Source: UBA5287 sp041672395 (GTDB lineage: Bacteria; Bacteroidota; Bacteroidia; Bacteroidales; Dysgonomonadaceae). From it: DNA of 64,000 nucleotides. A program made the translations under genes and the position numbers. Positions 42,378 through 50,382 of the stretch are shown here, in pieces; the first letter of the stretch is position 1; every line of letters begins with the position of its first letter. Under the pieces are notes generated by a model. That model saw only the letters and a list, made by a program, of their open reading frames with translations. It was not told where the DNA came from and searched no databases. The DNA lies in assembly GCA_041672395.1 (NCBI GenBank), contig JBAYZS010000002.1:1-64000 (forward strand). The letters run 5' to 3'.

Positions 42378-43618
42378 TTTAATTTATGAATCACCAAGCC
42401 TGAACGAAGTTTTGGCTCAAACCAAGTGGATTTGGGTGGCATAATATTACCGGTATCAGCAATGGTCATCAATTGGTTCATAGATGTTGGATAAAGCGCT
42501 ATGGCTAAGACCATTTCGCCACTGTCAACACGCTTTTTCAATTCTCCAAGACCACGAATTCCACCTACAAAATCAACGCGCTTATCGGAACGCAAGTCTT
42601 TAATACCTAATATCTCATCTAAAACTAAATTCGATGTAAGTGTTACATCTAACTGATCAATGGGATCTTCATCATTCAATATCTCGGGCTTTGCGGTTAC
42701 ACTATAAGATTTTCCATTAAGATAAACGGAAAAATTGTGTAATGCCTTTGGCTTTTGTATCTCTGTTCCGGTTGATTCTACTATGAAATTGGCTTCAAGT
42801 AATTTCAGAAATTCACTGGGGGTCAACCCATTAAGATCCTTAACGACTCTATTATAATCTATTATCGTAAGCTGACTGGCAGGAAAACAGACGGCCATGA
42901 AATAGTTATATTCCTCTGTACCTGTGTGATGTGGATTGTTTTTCGCTTTTTCTGCTCCTACCAATGCGGCTGCAGCTGAACGATGATGACCGTCGGCAAT
43001 GTACATACATGGAAATTCTGCAAATATTTCCGTGATACGGTTTATATCTTTATCATCATCTATTAACCAGAAGTGATGACCAACACCATCGACTGATACA
43101 AAATCATATTCTGGCGTTTTAACGATAATTCGTTCCACGAGCTCATCAATCTCTTTACTATCTTGATAAGCAAAAAACACTGGCTCTATATTCGCGTCGT
43201 TCACACGAACATGCTTCATTCTGTCTTCTTCTTTGTCGCGACGGGTAAGCTCATGCTTCTTGATCTTCCCACTCATGTAATCTGCTACAGAAGCTCCCAC
43301 AACCAAACCATACTGGGTTTTGCCATTCATAGTCTGAGCATATACATAATACATTTCTTTATAGTCCTGAATCAACCAGCCATTGTCCTGAAATTTCTGA
43401 AAATTCTCGGCTGCTTTTACATAAACATCTGAATCATGCTCGTCTTTACCTACCGGAAAATCTATCTCTGGTTTAATAATATGATATAATGATTTCTCAT
43501 TATCCGCTGCTTCATTACGAGCTTCTTCGGAATTTAATACATCATAGGGACGAGATGCTATATCAATAACTATCTCTTGGGGCGGACGAATCCCGCGGAA
43601 TGGTTTAATTGTTGCCAT
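42374..43618 (-). CDS. DUF1015 family protein
   Basis: 414 residues, close to family length. The N-terminus IKPFRGIRPPQ, then PYDVLNSEEAR, YVYAQTMNGKTQYGLVVGAS, YIADGHHRSAAAA and MNQLMTIADTGNIMPPKSTW are DUF1015 signatures. In Bacteroidota it is often next to serA/serC; here with an M20 amidohydrolase. Biochemical function not established. Confidence 0.9.
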   Translation of the reverse strand: MATIKPFRGIRPPQEIVIDIASRPYDVLNSEEARNEAADNEKSLYHIIKPEIDFPVGKDEHDSDVYVKAAENFQKFQDNGWLIQDYKEMYYVYAQTMNGKTQYGLVVGASVADYMSGKIKKHELTRRDKEEDRMKHVRVNDANIEPVFFAYQDSKEIDELVERIIVKTPEYDFVSVDGVGHHFWLIDDDKDINRITEIFAEFPCMYIADGHHRSAAAALVGAEKAKNNPHHTGTEEYNYFMAVCFPASQLTIIDYNRVVKDLNGLTPSEFLKLLEANFIVESTGTEIQKPKALHNFSVYLNGKSYSVTAKPEILNDEDPIDQLDVTLTSNLVLDEILGIKDLRSDKRVDFVGGIRGLGELKKRVDSGEMVLAIALYPTSMNQLMTIADTGNIMPPKSTWFEPKLRSGLVIHKLK

Positions 43619-43720
43619 TATTTAAGATTAATATGTTAATTATATATTTCATACACAAAAGAACAATATTTTCATAAATAAAGCAAATGCTATACTGTAT
43701 ATTTTCACGCAAAAAGTTAC

Positions 43721-43728
43721 TATATTTG
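43721..43728 (+). promoter_or_regulatory. -7 element of the DMP19 gene
   Basis: TATATTTG, 20 bases before the ATG at 43748; a -33 TTG is not clear. Confidence 0.5.
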
Positions 43729-43747
43729 TCCAAAAATATAACAGAAC

Positions 43748-44251
43748 ATGGTACAGATTCACAATAAAGAGCTTGAAAAAGCAGCACAACAAGGAATGGA
43801 TGAATTCCTTAAAGTGTTTACTGACGCTTATCTTAATGAAGTTGGCGGAGATATCAATGCTGAAAATTTAGATAGACTCAACGGTTATCAACATACTTTG
43901 CTTGCTCTTCGTTTTTTTATGGATGAAGTTAATCAAGGAGGATTTGTTCAACTCATTCAAAATGGTTACGGTGGCTATGTGTTTGAAAACCCTACAGCTA
44001 AATCATTGAAATTGATGGGGGCAACCGGTTTATCGAAAATCATCTATAAAGCAAAGGAGATATATGATGCTAACCGGGAAGAATTGGAACGTGAAACTAC
44101 CGAAGAAGAATTCAATGCTATGTATGTTGATTTTGAGGCATTTGACGAGCTCGAAGAAAAACTGTTTTACATAGAAGAAGAAGAGATTGAAATAATTGCT
44201 CAATATGTGGATGAAAATATTGAGGACTTTGCAGAAATAATTGAAGATTAA
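43748..44251 (+). CDS. DMP19/DUF4375 family protein
   Basis: 167 residues. The middle (NQGGFVQLIQNGYGGYVFEN) is the DUF4375/DMP19 signature, and the C-terminus is strongly acidic (FYIEEEEIEIIAQYVDENIE). DMP19-like proteins include DNA mimics, which fits the acidic surface, but activity here is speculative. Single gene with its own promoter. Confidence 0.85.
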   Translation: MVQIHNKELEKAAQQGMDEFLKVFTDAYLNEVGGDINAENLDRLNGYQHTLLALRFFMDEVNQGGFVQLIQNGYGGYVFENPTAKSLKLMGATGLSKIIYKAKEIYDANREELERETTEEEFNAMYVDFEAFDELEEKLFYIEEEEIEIIAQYVDENIEDFAEIIED

Positions 44252-44305
44252 GCCACTTTTATCATACTATCTATTATAAGTTTTAATCAGATTTTAAAGA
44301 TAAAG

Positions 44306-44336
44306 TTGCTAATCTTAGAAACTCTCGTTATTTTTG
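44306..44336 (+). promoter_or_regulatory. Promoter of the DUF5606 gene
   Basis: TTG at 44306-44308 and TATTTTTG at 44329-44336 fit the Bacteroidota -33/-7 pair with 23 bases between element starts; the ATG is at 44381. Confidence 0.7.
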
Positions 44337-44380
44337 TATGCTATTAAATAAATTACTTTTTTGAACCAACTTAAACTATT

Positions 44381-44872
44381 ATGTTAAATAAAATCCTATC
44401 CGTAAGCGGTAAATCCGGACTTTTTAAACTCATTTCGACAAGTAAAAATCTAAGTATTGTTGAATCATTGAGTGATGCAAAACGATATCCCATACACGCA
44501 AACGATAAAGCAGTTGCACTTAGCGATGTATCTTTTTACACTCAAACAGATGATGTTCCACTGGTTGATGTACTCAATAAAATTAAAGAGAAAGAGAATG
44601 GTAATAAAACAACAGTAAGTCCAAAAGATTCAGGCAATAAGCTTTTTGGTTATCTTGCGGAGATACTACCTAATTATGATGCTGAAAGAGTTTATGCATC
44701 GGATGTTAAGAAGTTGATCAGCTGGTACAACATTCTAATTGAAAACAATATCGAACTGATTGTTGAAAAAAAAGCGAATACAGATGAATCTGATACTGAA
44801 AATTCTGATCAGAAAGAGACGGAAGAAATAGAATCTGTAGACAATAAACCTGTTGAAAATAATAAAGATTAG
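44381..44872 (+). CDS. DUF5606 domain protein
   Basis: 163 residues. LNKILSVSGKSGLFKLISTS at the start, then ALSDVSFYTQTDDVPLVDVL and a Lys/Asp/Glu/Asn-rich disordered tail (KKANTDESDTENSDQKETEE). DUF5606 is nearly restricted to Bacteroidota and conserved as a small cytosolic protein of unknown role. Followed 49 bp later by cdsA. Confidence 0.9.
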   Translation: MLNKILSVSGKSGLFKLISTSKNLSIVESLSDAKRYPIHANDKAVALSDVSFYTQTDDVPLVDVLNKIKEKENGNKTTVSPKDSGNKLFGYLAEILPNYDAERVYASDVKKLISWYNILIENNIELIVEKKANTDESDTENSDQKETEEIESVDNKPVENNKD

Positions 44873-44921
44873 GAAGAAACTCAGATGATAATTCTCCAAA
44901 TCATATAAAACCGCTAACGAA

Positions 44922-45761
44922 TTGAATATTAAAGATCTCTTTATACGAGCAGGTGCAGGTATAACATTTATACTAATTGTGCTAATTGGAGTTCTTGGCG
45001 GTAAATATTCCTTCCTTATAGTTTTTGGAATAATTCTAGCACTAGGCCTCTATGAATTCTATCGAATGGTAGAAAAAGACACCGCACATGACATTAGTAA
45101 AGTGTTCAACATAGCTTCGGGCCTAGTGATTTATGTCTCTGCATTTTTTTTTATGGAAGGACATAATATCTATTTCTTCTGCGCAACAATTTTATTCTAT
45201 CTGCTGGTATTGTTCATCTCGGGCATCTGCATAAAACGTGACGACATTCTTCATTCTATCATAAATTCTGCTTTTGGACAATTATATATTACTCTTCCAA
45301 TGTGTTTATTAATGCTCATTGGATATCAATATAATTTGTTTACAGACGATTTTCATCATGCACTTATCCTTGCCATCTTTGTCATGATTTGGGTAAACGA
45401 TACGGCTGCATACTTTTTTGGAACACTGATCGGCAAACATCGTTTCATTAAACGCATCTCTCCTAAAAAAACTACTGAAGGACTAATTTCGGGTCTTTTC
45501 TTCACCATTATAACCGGATTGATCTTTGCTCATTTTTATCCCCAATATCCAATAGGATTCTGGATAGGTTTTGCAATTGTTGCATCTGTTTTTGGTACAA
45601 TCGGCGACTTATTTGAATCCCTAATCAAGCGTACTTATAACATAAAAGACTCCGGACATCTATTACCGGGTCATGGCGGTATTTTAGATCGGATAGACAG
45701 TTTGCTCATTGAAATCCCCGCTATTTATTTTTATCTAATGACTTTTACCCTATTTATATAG
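44922..45761 (+). CDS. cdsA: Phosphatidate cytidylyltransferase
   Basis: 279 residues with about eight transmembrane helices. The CDP-alcohol signature is near the C-terminus: FGTIGDLFESLIKRTYNIKD, then SGHLLPGHGGILDRIDSLL. Makes CDP-diacylglycerol at the inner membrane. The start is TTG at 44922; an in-frame stop lies 33 bp upstream and no ATG intervenes, so the TTG start is the only option near this position. Confidence 0.95.
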   Translation: MNIKDLFIRAGAGITFILIVLIGVLGGKYSFLIVFGIILALGLYEFYRMVEKDTAHDISKVFNIASGLVIYVSAFFFMEGHNIYFFCATILFYLLVLFISGICIKRDDILHSIINSAFGQLYITLPMCLLMLIGYQYNLFTDDFHHALILAIFVMIWVNDTAAYFFGTLIGKHRFIKRISPKKTTEGLISGLFFTIITGLIFAHFYPQYPIGFWIGFAIVASVFGTIGDLFESLIKRTYNIKDSGHLLPGHGGILDRIDSLLIEIPAIYFYLMTFTLFI

Positions 45762-45917
45762 ATATCTACACTATTCACAGATATTAGCCAATCACTAAGA
45801 AAACATCCTATTTGCTTGATCACATTCATGTTTAGGTTCTTAAATGCATGAACAAAACTTAAAGGACAATGTTATAATTATATATTTCTATATAGACTTC
45901 ATATTAAACTAAAATAT

Positions 45918-46139
45918 ATGATTAACAAAAAAACAATAGGAACAAATGCCGGTATAGTATGGAATCTTCTTTGCAAAGGGGGTAAAATGAATATTGACAA
46001 GATTGAAAGAGCATCGGGATTGACTGAAACTGAAATCCTCATTGCAATAGGTTGGCTATCAAGAGAAAACAAAATAGAATTTGAAGAATCTTCTGAAAGT
46101 GAAGAACTTTTTTATGTTATGATTCAGTATTATTTTTAA
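45918..46139 (+). CDS. Winged helix-turn-helix (DUF2582-like) protein
   Basis: 73 residues. GTNAGIVWNLLCKGGKMNID, then LTETEILIAIGWLSRENKIE, form a small winged helix resembling DUF2582, common in Bacteroidota and archaea. Function unknown. Followed by a strong terminator. Confidence 0.82.
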   Translation: MINKKTIGTNAGIVWNLLCKGGKMNIDKIERASGLTETEILIAIGWLSRENKIEFEESSESEELFYVMIQYYF

Positions 46140-46141
46140 AG

Positions 46142-46176
46142 AAAAGAGCCCATAGTTATATACTACGGACTCTTTT
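46142..46176 (+). terminator. Intrinsic terminator between the winged-helix gene and galE
   Basis: AAAAGAGCCCATAGT pairs with ACTACGGACTCTTTT (mostly Watson-Crick) and is followed by AAATTTTT; it lies between two convergent genes and may serve both. Confidence 0.85.
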
Positions 46177-46195
46177 AAATTTTTATTATAGAATA

Positions 46196-47230
46196 TTACA
46201 TTATCCCTTTCTTGTGCAATTGTTGTTGCCAATTCCAAGCAGAAGCCATCGTATCTTCAATCGATTCTTTTGCTACCCAACCCAAAACAGTGTTAGCTCT
46301 ATCAGGATTTGCCCAAATCTGCTCAATATCCCCTTCTCTACGTTCACTTATTTTATAATTCAATGGTTTGCCGCTAACTTTTTCAAATACGTTTATCAAT
46401 TCCAAAACTGATAACCCATTTCCAGTTCCAAGATTGAAAATTTCTACCTTTTCTTCCGATTTATCGTTCAACATTCTATCAATGGCAATGACATGCGCTT
46501 TAGCTAAATCAACAACATTAATAAAATCGCGAATACATGAACCATCAGGTGTATTATAATCATTGCCAAAAACACTCAATTGTTTGCGAATGCCCATACC
46601 TGTTTGTGTGATATATGGAACCAGGTTTTGTGGAACACCCAATGGTAATTCACCAATCTCTGCAGATGGATGTGCTCCTATTGGATTAAAATATCGCAGT
46701 ATTATACTTTTAACATTCGCACCCGAATGAATAAAATCCTGAATGATTTCCTCATTTATCTGTTTTGTATTCCCATAAGGGGATGTCGCAGGTTTTATTG
46801 GAGCATTTTCATTTATTGGATTATTATCGGGTTCTCCGTAAACTGTACAAGATGACGAGAATACAATTCCTTTAACTCCAAATTCCGGCATCAATTCAAG
46901 CAAATTAATCAGAGATACAATATTGTTACGATAATACATTAATGGCTTCTGAACAGACTCACCAACGGCTTTACTTGCAGCAAAATGTATAATGCCATCA
47001 AATCCTTTGTATTTTCTGAATGTGGCTTTCATGGAATCCATATCAGTACAATCAATCTTTTCAAATGCCGGTCGTTTACCGGAAATATGTGTTATACCTT
47101 CAAGTACTTCCGCATTAGAATTTGAAAGATTGTCAACAATGACAACTTCATATCCCGACTGTTGAAGTTCAACAACCGTATGTGAACCGATATATCCGGT
47201 TCCACCTGTTACAAGAATTTTCTTTGACAT
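46196..47230 (-). CDS. galE: UDP-glucose 4-epimerase
   Basis: 344 residues. NAD-binding VTGGTGYIGSHTVVELQQSG at the N-terminus, catalytic Y-x3-K in SPYGNTKQINEE with SSSCTVYG, and ILRYFNPIGAHPSAEIGE followed by PLGVPQNLVPYI (GalE type). Interconverts UDP-glucose and UDP-galactose. A TATATTTG -7 element lies on the minus strand at 47280-47273. Confidence 0.97.
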   Translation of the reverse strand: MSKKILVTGGTGYIGSHTVVELQQSGYEVVIVDNLSNSNAEVLEGITHISGKRPAFEKIDCTDMDSMKATFRKYKGFDGIIHFAASKAVGESVQKPLMYYRNNIVSLINLLELMPEFGVKGIVFSSSCTVYGEPDNNPINENAPIKPATSPYGNTKQINEEIIQDFIHSGANVKSIILRYFNPIGAHPSAEIGELPLGVPQNLVPYITQTGMGIRKQLSVFGNDYNTPDGSCIRDFINVVDLAKAHVIAIDRMLNDKSEEKVEIFNLGTGNGLSVLELINVFEKVSGKPLNYKISERREGDIEQIWANPDRANTVLGWVAKESIEDTMASAWNWQQQLHKKGIM

Positions 47231-47501
47231 GCCTAAGAATTTATTTTGAATAATTAAATGTATTTATATTTGCAAATATACATAAAAAGAGAGAACTCTT
47301 AGTCTGTAAATTCCAAAATAAAACTGATCTTACATCAAAAAATAAAGAATTATGACTTTCATGTACATTTAATGAAGAAACAATTAAAAGCTATTATTAG
47401 AATAAAGATGTAAATAAAATCAAAGAATAACGCCATCATCATGATAGAATGTGGATATAATTATAAATAACATTAAAATGAAGCTTTTTTTATTCAAATC
47501 A

Positions 47502-47533
47502 TTTGGAGATTGTATTCAAATGCACTATATTTG
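47502..47533 (+). promoter_or_regulatory. Well-formed promoter in the galE-plsC gap
   Basis: TTTG at 47502-47505 and TATATTTG at 47526-47533, with the usual 23 bases between the TTG and the -7 element. No gene starts soon after it, so it seems to drive a short RNA. Confidence 0.65.
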
Positions 47534-47539
47534 CATCGT

Positions 47540-47606
47540 GTTTTTCATGGTATTAGATTTAAGGTTAACAATGAAGATTGGTTGTCGTGAGACAACCATT
47601 CCTTTT
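47540..47606 (+). ncRNA. Candidate short transcript with terminator hairpin
   Basis: From the predicted start near 47540 the sequence reaches a perfect 8-bp hairpin (TGGTTGTC GTGA GACAACCA, 47579-47598) followed by TTCCTTTTTT, a good intrinsic terminator. Between lie only about 40 bases (containing ATTAGATTTAAGGTTAACA). This is either a small RNA of about 65 nt or a leader with attenuator. No coding potential was seen; the 460-bp gap around it (47231-47693) contains nothing else I can identify. Confidence 0.5.
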
Positions 47607-47693
47607 TTATATAGGTTTGGTTCTATAGAGCTCCACAAAAAGTCCAAAAAGATCTTGTAAAGTATTTCCCAAACAAAACAACTGATGATAAAT

Positions 47694-48434
47694 TTATTTA
47701 TATGATTCCCAAAGAGAATCATGAATTATATTTTTTGATTCTTCAATTAAAGCAGGAATATCTGCGTCTGTAAGATTATTGGTATGAATAGGTTTATGAA
47801 TTATCAGCTCCAATTTTCCGGGATGAATAAGATACGTTCCTATCTTCATCACATTGAAGGCACCATTAATTGTTATTGGAACAACCTGAAGGTTCAAGTC
47901 TTTAGCAACATAGTAGGCTCCTTTATGAAATCGAGTCAATTTACCTGTACGAGTTCGCGTGCCTTCCGGAAACAGCATCATAGAAACACCATCCACGATT
48001 TGCTTTTCAGCTTTCTTAATTGTTCCAATACGTGCTGCTGCACTAGAATTATCAACAAATACATGTCCTGCTATTTCTGATGCCTTTCCAACAAATGGAA
48101 TTTTCCTTAAACTTGCCTTTTGAACCCATTTTATATTCTTATTTAAAAAGCCATATATCAAGAAAATATCAAATGCACTTTGATGGTTTGCGACAAAAAC
48201 ATATGATTGTTTTGGATCAATATTCTCACGACCTTTAGTTTTTACACAACATAAAGCCAACCAACATGTCAGTTTTGACCACCATTTTGGAGGATAATAA
48301 CCCCAGAACTTATTTCCAAAAATGGGAGATAAAATAATTACAGACAGTGTTGTCAATAGGGTAAGTACCGTAAAAATTGGCATAAATATTAGCCACTGGT
48401 AAATAAAACTCAGGATATTCTTAACGACTTTCAT
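47694..48434 (-). CDS. plsC: 1-acyl-sn-glycerol-3-phosphate acyltransferase
   Basis: 246 residues. Two membrane helices at the N-terminus, then VANHQSAFDIFLIYGFLN (catalytic His and Asp of the NHxxxxD motif) and LFPEGTRTRTGKLTRFHKGA. Acylates lysophosphatidate to make phosphatidate. Likely promoter TAATTTTG (minus strand 48464-48457). Confidence 0.93.
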   Translation of the reverse strand: MKVVKNILSFIYQWLIFMPIFTVLTLLTTLSVIILSPIFGNKFWGYYPPKWWSKLTCWLALCCVKTKGRENIDPKQSYVFVANHQSAFDIFLIYGFLNKNIKWVQKASLRKIPFVGKASEIAGHVFVDNSSAAARIGTIKKAEKQIVDGVSMMLFPEGTRTRTGKLTRFHKGAYYVAKDLNLQVVPITINGAFNVMKIGTYLIHPGKLELIIHKPIHTNNLTDADIPALIEESKNIIHDSLWESYK

Positions 48435-48512
48435 TTGTGCTACAATTACTTTATTACAAAATTAAATAAAAAAGTACCTGAATAAATCAATTAGATCATT
48501 GTTTTTCCTATT

Positions 48513-49907
48513 TCAATGAATTGGTTTTCTCACTACATACACTTGTGAGTTTTCGTAACGACTTACAATAATTTCTTCACCTTTATCGATAAATCCAAAA
48601 ATGGAAGCAGCATCATATAAAACACCTTCCACTTCCACCCTGCCTGATGGACGAAGAACCGTTGCCGCAATACCCGATTTACCAACTATTGAAGCAGGTT
48701 CCATTGATACAGACATAAAGCCTTCCTGATCAGCATGGAGAGCGGCATTTCTAAGAAAACCTTTCTTCCCTATCCTACTTGAAGTACAAATAATCAACGC
48801 AAAACCTAAACCTAATCCAGCCAATAATGTCATCGATGACTTGAAAAGGGCATGTAATGAAACACCCTCAAAATTGAAGTTAATATTACCAATCATTGCC
48901 AGAAGTAGTCCGCTAATCATAAAAATTATTCCAAGAACACCTGCAACACCAAAACCTGGAATAACAAATAACTCAAAAACAATTAGAATAAGCCCTATAA
49001 CAAAGATAATTATTTCCCAACTTTGTGCATATCCTGTAAGAAACAATGGTGTGAAATATAAAATTGCAGCAATAATAGCTATGGCAGCCCCCGCTCCTAT
49101 TCCTGGTGATTGGATTTCAAAATAAATTGCTCCAATTAAAATCATGATGAGTAAAGCCTGAACAATACCATTCATCAAGAAACCGCGAATATAATCATAT
49201 ATTGTTGGATTGTAAGTTTTTAACTCATACTCTTTATAACCTAAATAACTGGTAGCTACTTCATGGATTGTTTCAGCAATTCCCTCACAATAACCAAGTT
49301 CAACTGCTTCAGCAGCAGTCAATGTTAATACACGGGTAGAATCATCTTCAAGTTGAGGAATAACTATTTTTTCATCTACCATAGCTTCTGCTATTTTGGG
49401 ATCCCGACGCCATTTCTCTACGAGTTTACCATTAACTAAAAATGAATCCACACCGTGACTTTCGGCCGTTGCACGAATCATTCCCCGCATATACGATTGA
49501 TATTTATCGGGTGCAGCCATGCCGTCAGTAGAATTAACAACTGTTGCAGCACCAATTGTTGCGCCATTTCGCATATAAATACTATCGCAAGCAATCGCGA
49601 TTAATGCACCGGCAGAAGCTGCGTTATTATCTATAAAAACGTATACCGGAAGAGGGGAATTTAATATTGCAGTACGCATAGAATCAGCTTCCATAACTCC
49701 TCCTCCATAAGTATTCATATGTAAGAGAACACAAGTAGCTTTTACTGCTTGCGCTTCACGCAAACCATTTTGAAGATAAATCATGGTGTTGCTACCAATA
49801 TTTTCTTTGATATTTATGCGATAGATCAGCGATTTACTATCTTGAGCATAAATTTCTGCTGCAAGCAAAAAAAGCAAGAGAAGAGTAAGTACTCGCGTTT
49901 TTTTCAT
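48513..49907 (-). CDS. NfeD-family membrane serine protease
   Basis: 464 residues. Signal peptide 1-21; residues about 25-230 are a ClpP/SppA-like domain with the nucleophile Ser in NNAASAGALIAIACDSIYMR and a Lys dyad candidate in DKYQSYMRGMIRA; then about five transmembrane helices (IAIIAAILYFTPLFLTGY region) and a C-terminal OB-fold (SIVGKSGIAATVLRPSGRVE). Such proteins cleave SPFH partners (stomatins) in membrane quality control; no SPFH gene is adjacent here. The -7 element TATCTTTG is at 49950-49943 (minus). Confidence 0.9.
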   Translation of the reverse strand: MKKTRVLTLLLLFLLAAEIYAQDSKSLIYRINIKENIGSNTMIYLQNGLREAQAVKATCVLLHMNTYGGGVMEADSMRTAILNSPLPVYVFIDNNAASAGALIAIACDSIYMRNGATIGAATVVNSTDGMAAPDKYQSYMRGMIRATAESHGVDSFLVNGKLVEKWRRDPKIAEAMVDEKIVIPQLEDDSTRVLTLTAAEAVELGYCEGIAETIHEVATSYLGYKEYELKTYNPTIYDYIRGFLMNGIVQALLIMILIGAIYFEIQSPGIGAGAAIAIIAAILYFTPLFLTGYAQSWEIIIFVIGLILIVFELFVIPGFGVAGVLGIIFMISGLLLAMIGNINFNFEGVSLHALFKSSMTLLAGLGLGFALIICTSSRIGKKGFLRNAALHADQEGFMSVSMEPASIVGKSGIAATVLRPSGRVEVEGVLYDAASIFGFIDKGEEIIVSRYENSQVYVVRKPIH

Positions 49908-49989
49908 TATGAACTGATTTATTTATAAACATACACCACGAACAAAGATAAACTTTTTTAAGTACCTTTATATTACAAAACAAAAAAAC

Positions 49990-50382
49990 ATGCATTCCTT
50001 TCTATTATGTATTGGGTCAAATTATAATACCCTAAAGAATATTACAGCAGTAAAAGAACGGCTTTTAAGATATTTCCCGGAAATTCTTTTCACTCAAACA
50101 AGTGAAAGCGAGCCATATGGGAAAAACTATACAAACCAGTTTATGAATATGTTGGCTACTTTTCAGAGTGTGCACCCATTAGAAACCACAAACACAATAT
50201 TGAAAAATATTGAACATGAGATGGGCAGGACATCCGAAGATAAAAAACATGGGAAAGTCGTTATCGATCTTGATATTATAGCATTTGATGCCAAGATTGT
50301 CCGTCCAACAGATTACAAACGATCCTATGTTCAAGATTTACTGAAACATATACCCCATGAATACTTGACACTTGAGCAATAG
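49990..50382 (+). CDS. folK: 6-hydroxymethyl-7,8-dihydropterin pyrophosphokinase-like protein (FolK family), short form
   Basis: 130 residues. CIGSNYNTLKNI, SESEPYGKNYTNQFMNMLA, IEHEMGRTSEDKKHGKVVID and LDIIAFD match FolK: the metal-binding VIDLDIIAFD Asp pair is kept. The usual PHPxxxxRxFVLxPL segment after it is missing and the protein ends about 25 residues early, so activity is less certain than for full-length FolK. It meets the PEP-binding gene tail to tail with no gap. Confidence 0.78.
   Translation: MHSFLLCIGSNYNTLKNITAVKERLLRYFPEILFTQTSESEPYGKNYTNQFMNMLATFQSVHPLETTNTILKNIEHEMGRTSEDKKHGKVVIDLDIIAFDAKIVRPTDYKRSYVQDLLKHIPHEYLTLEQ

Noticed and set aside
47451..47660. 69-residue plus-strand ORF at 47451-47660
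   Set aside because: It runs through the promoter, hairpin and terminator of the candidate short RNA, and its composition is AT-driven with no family.
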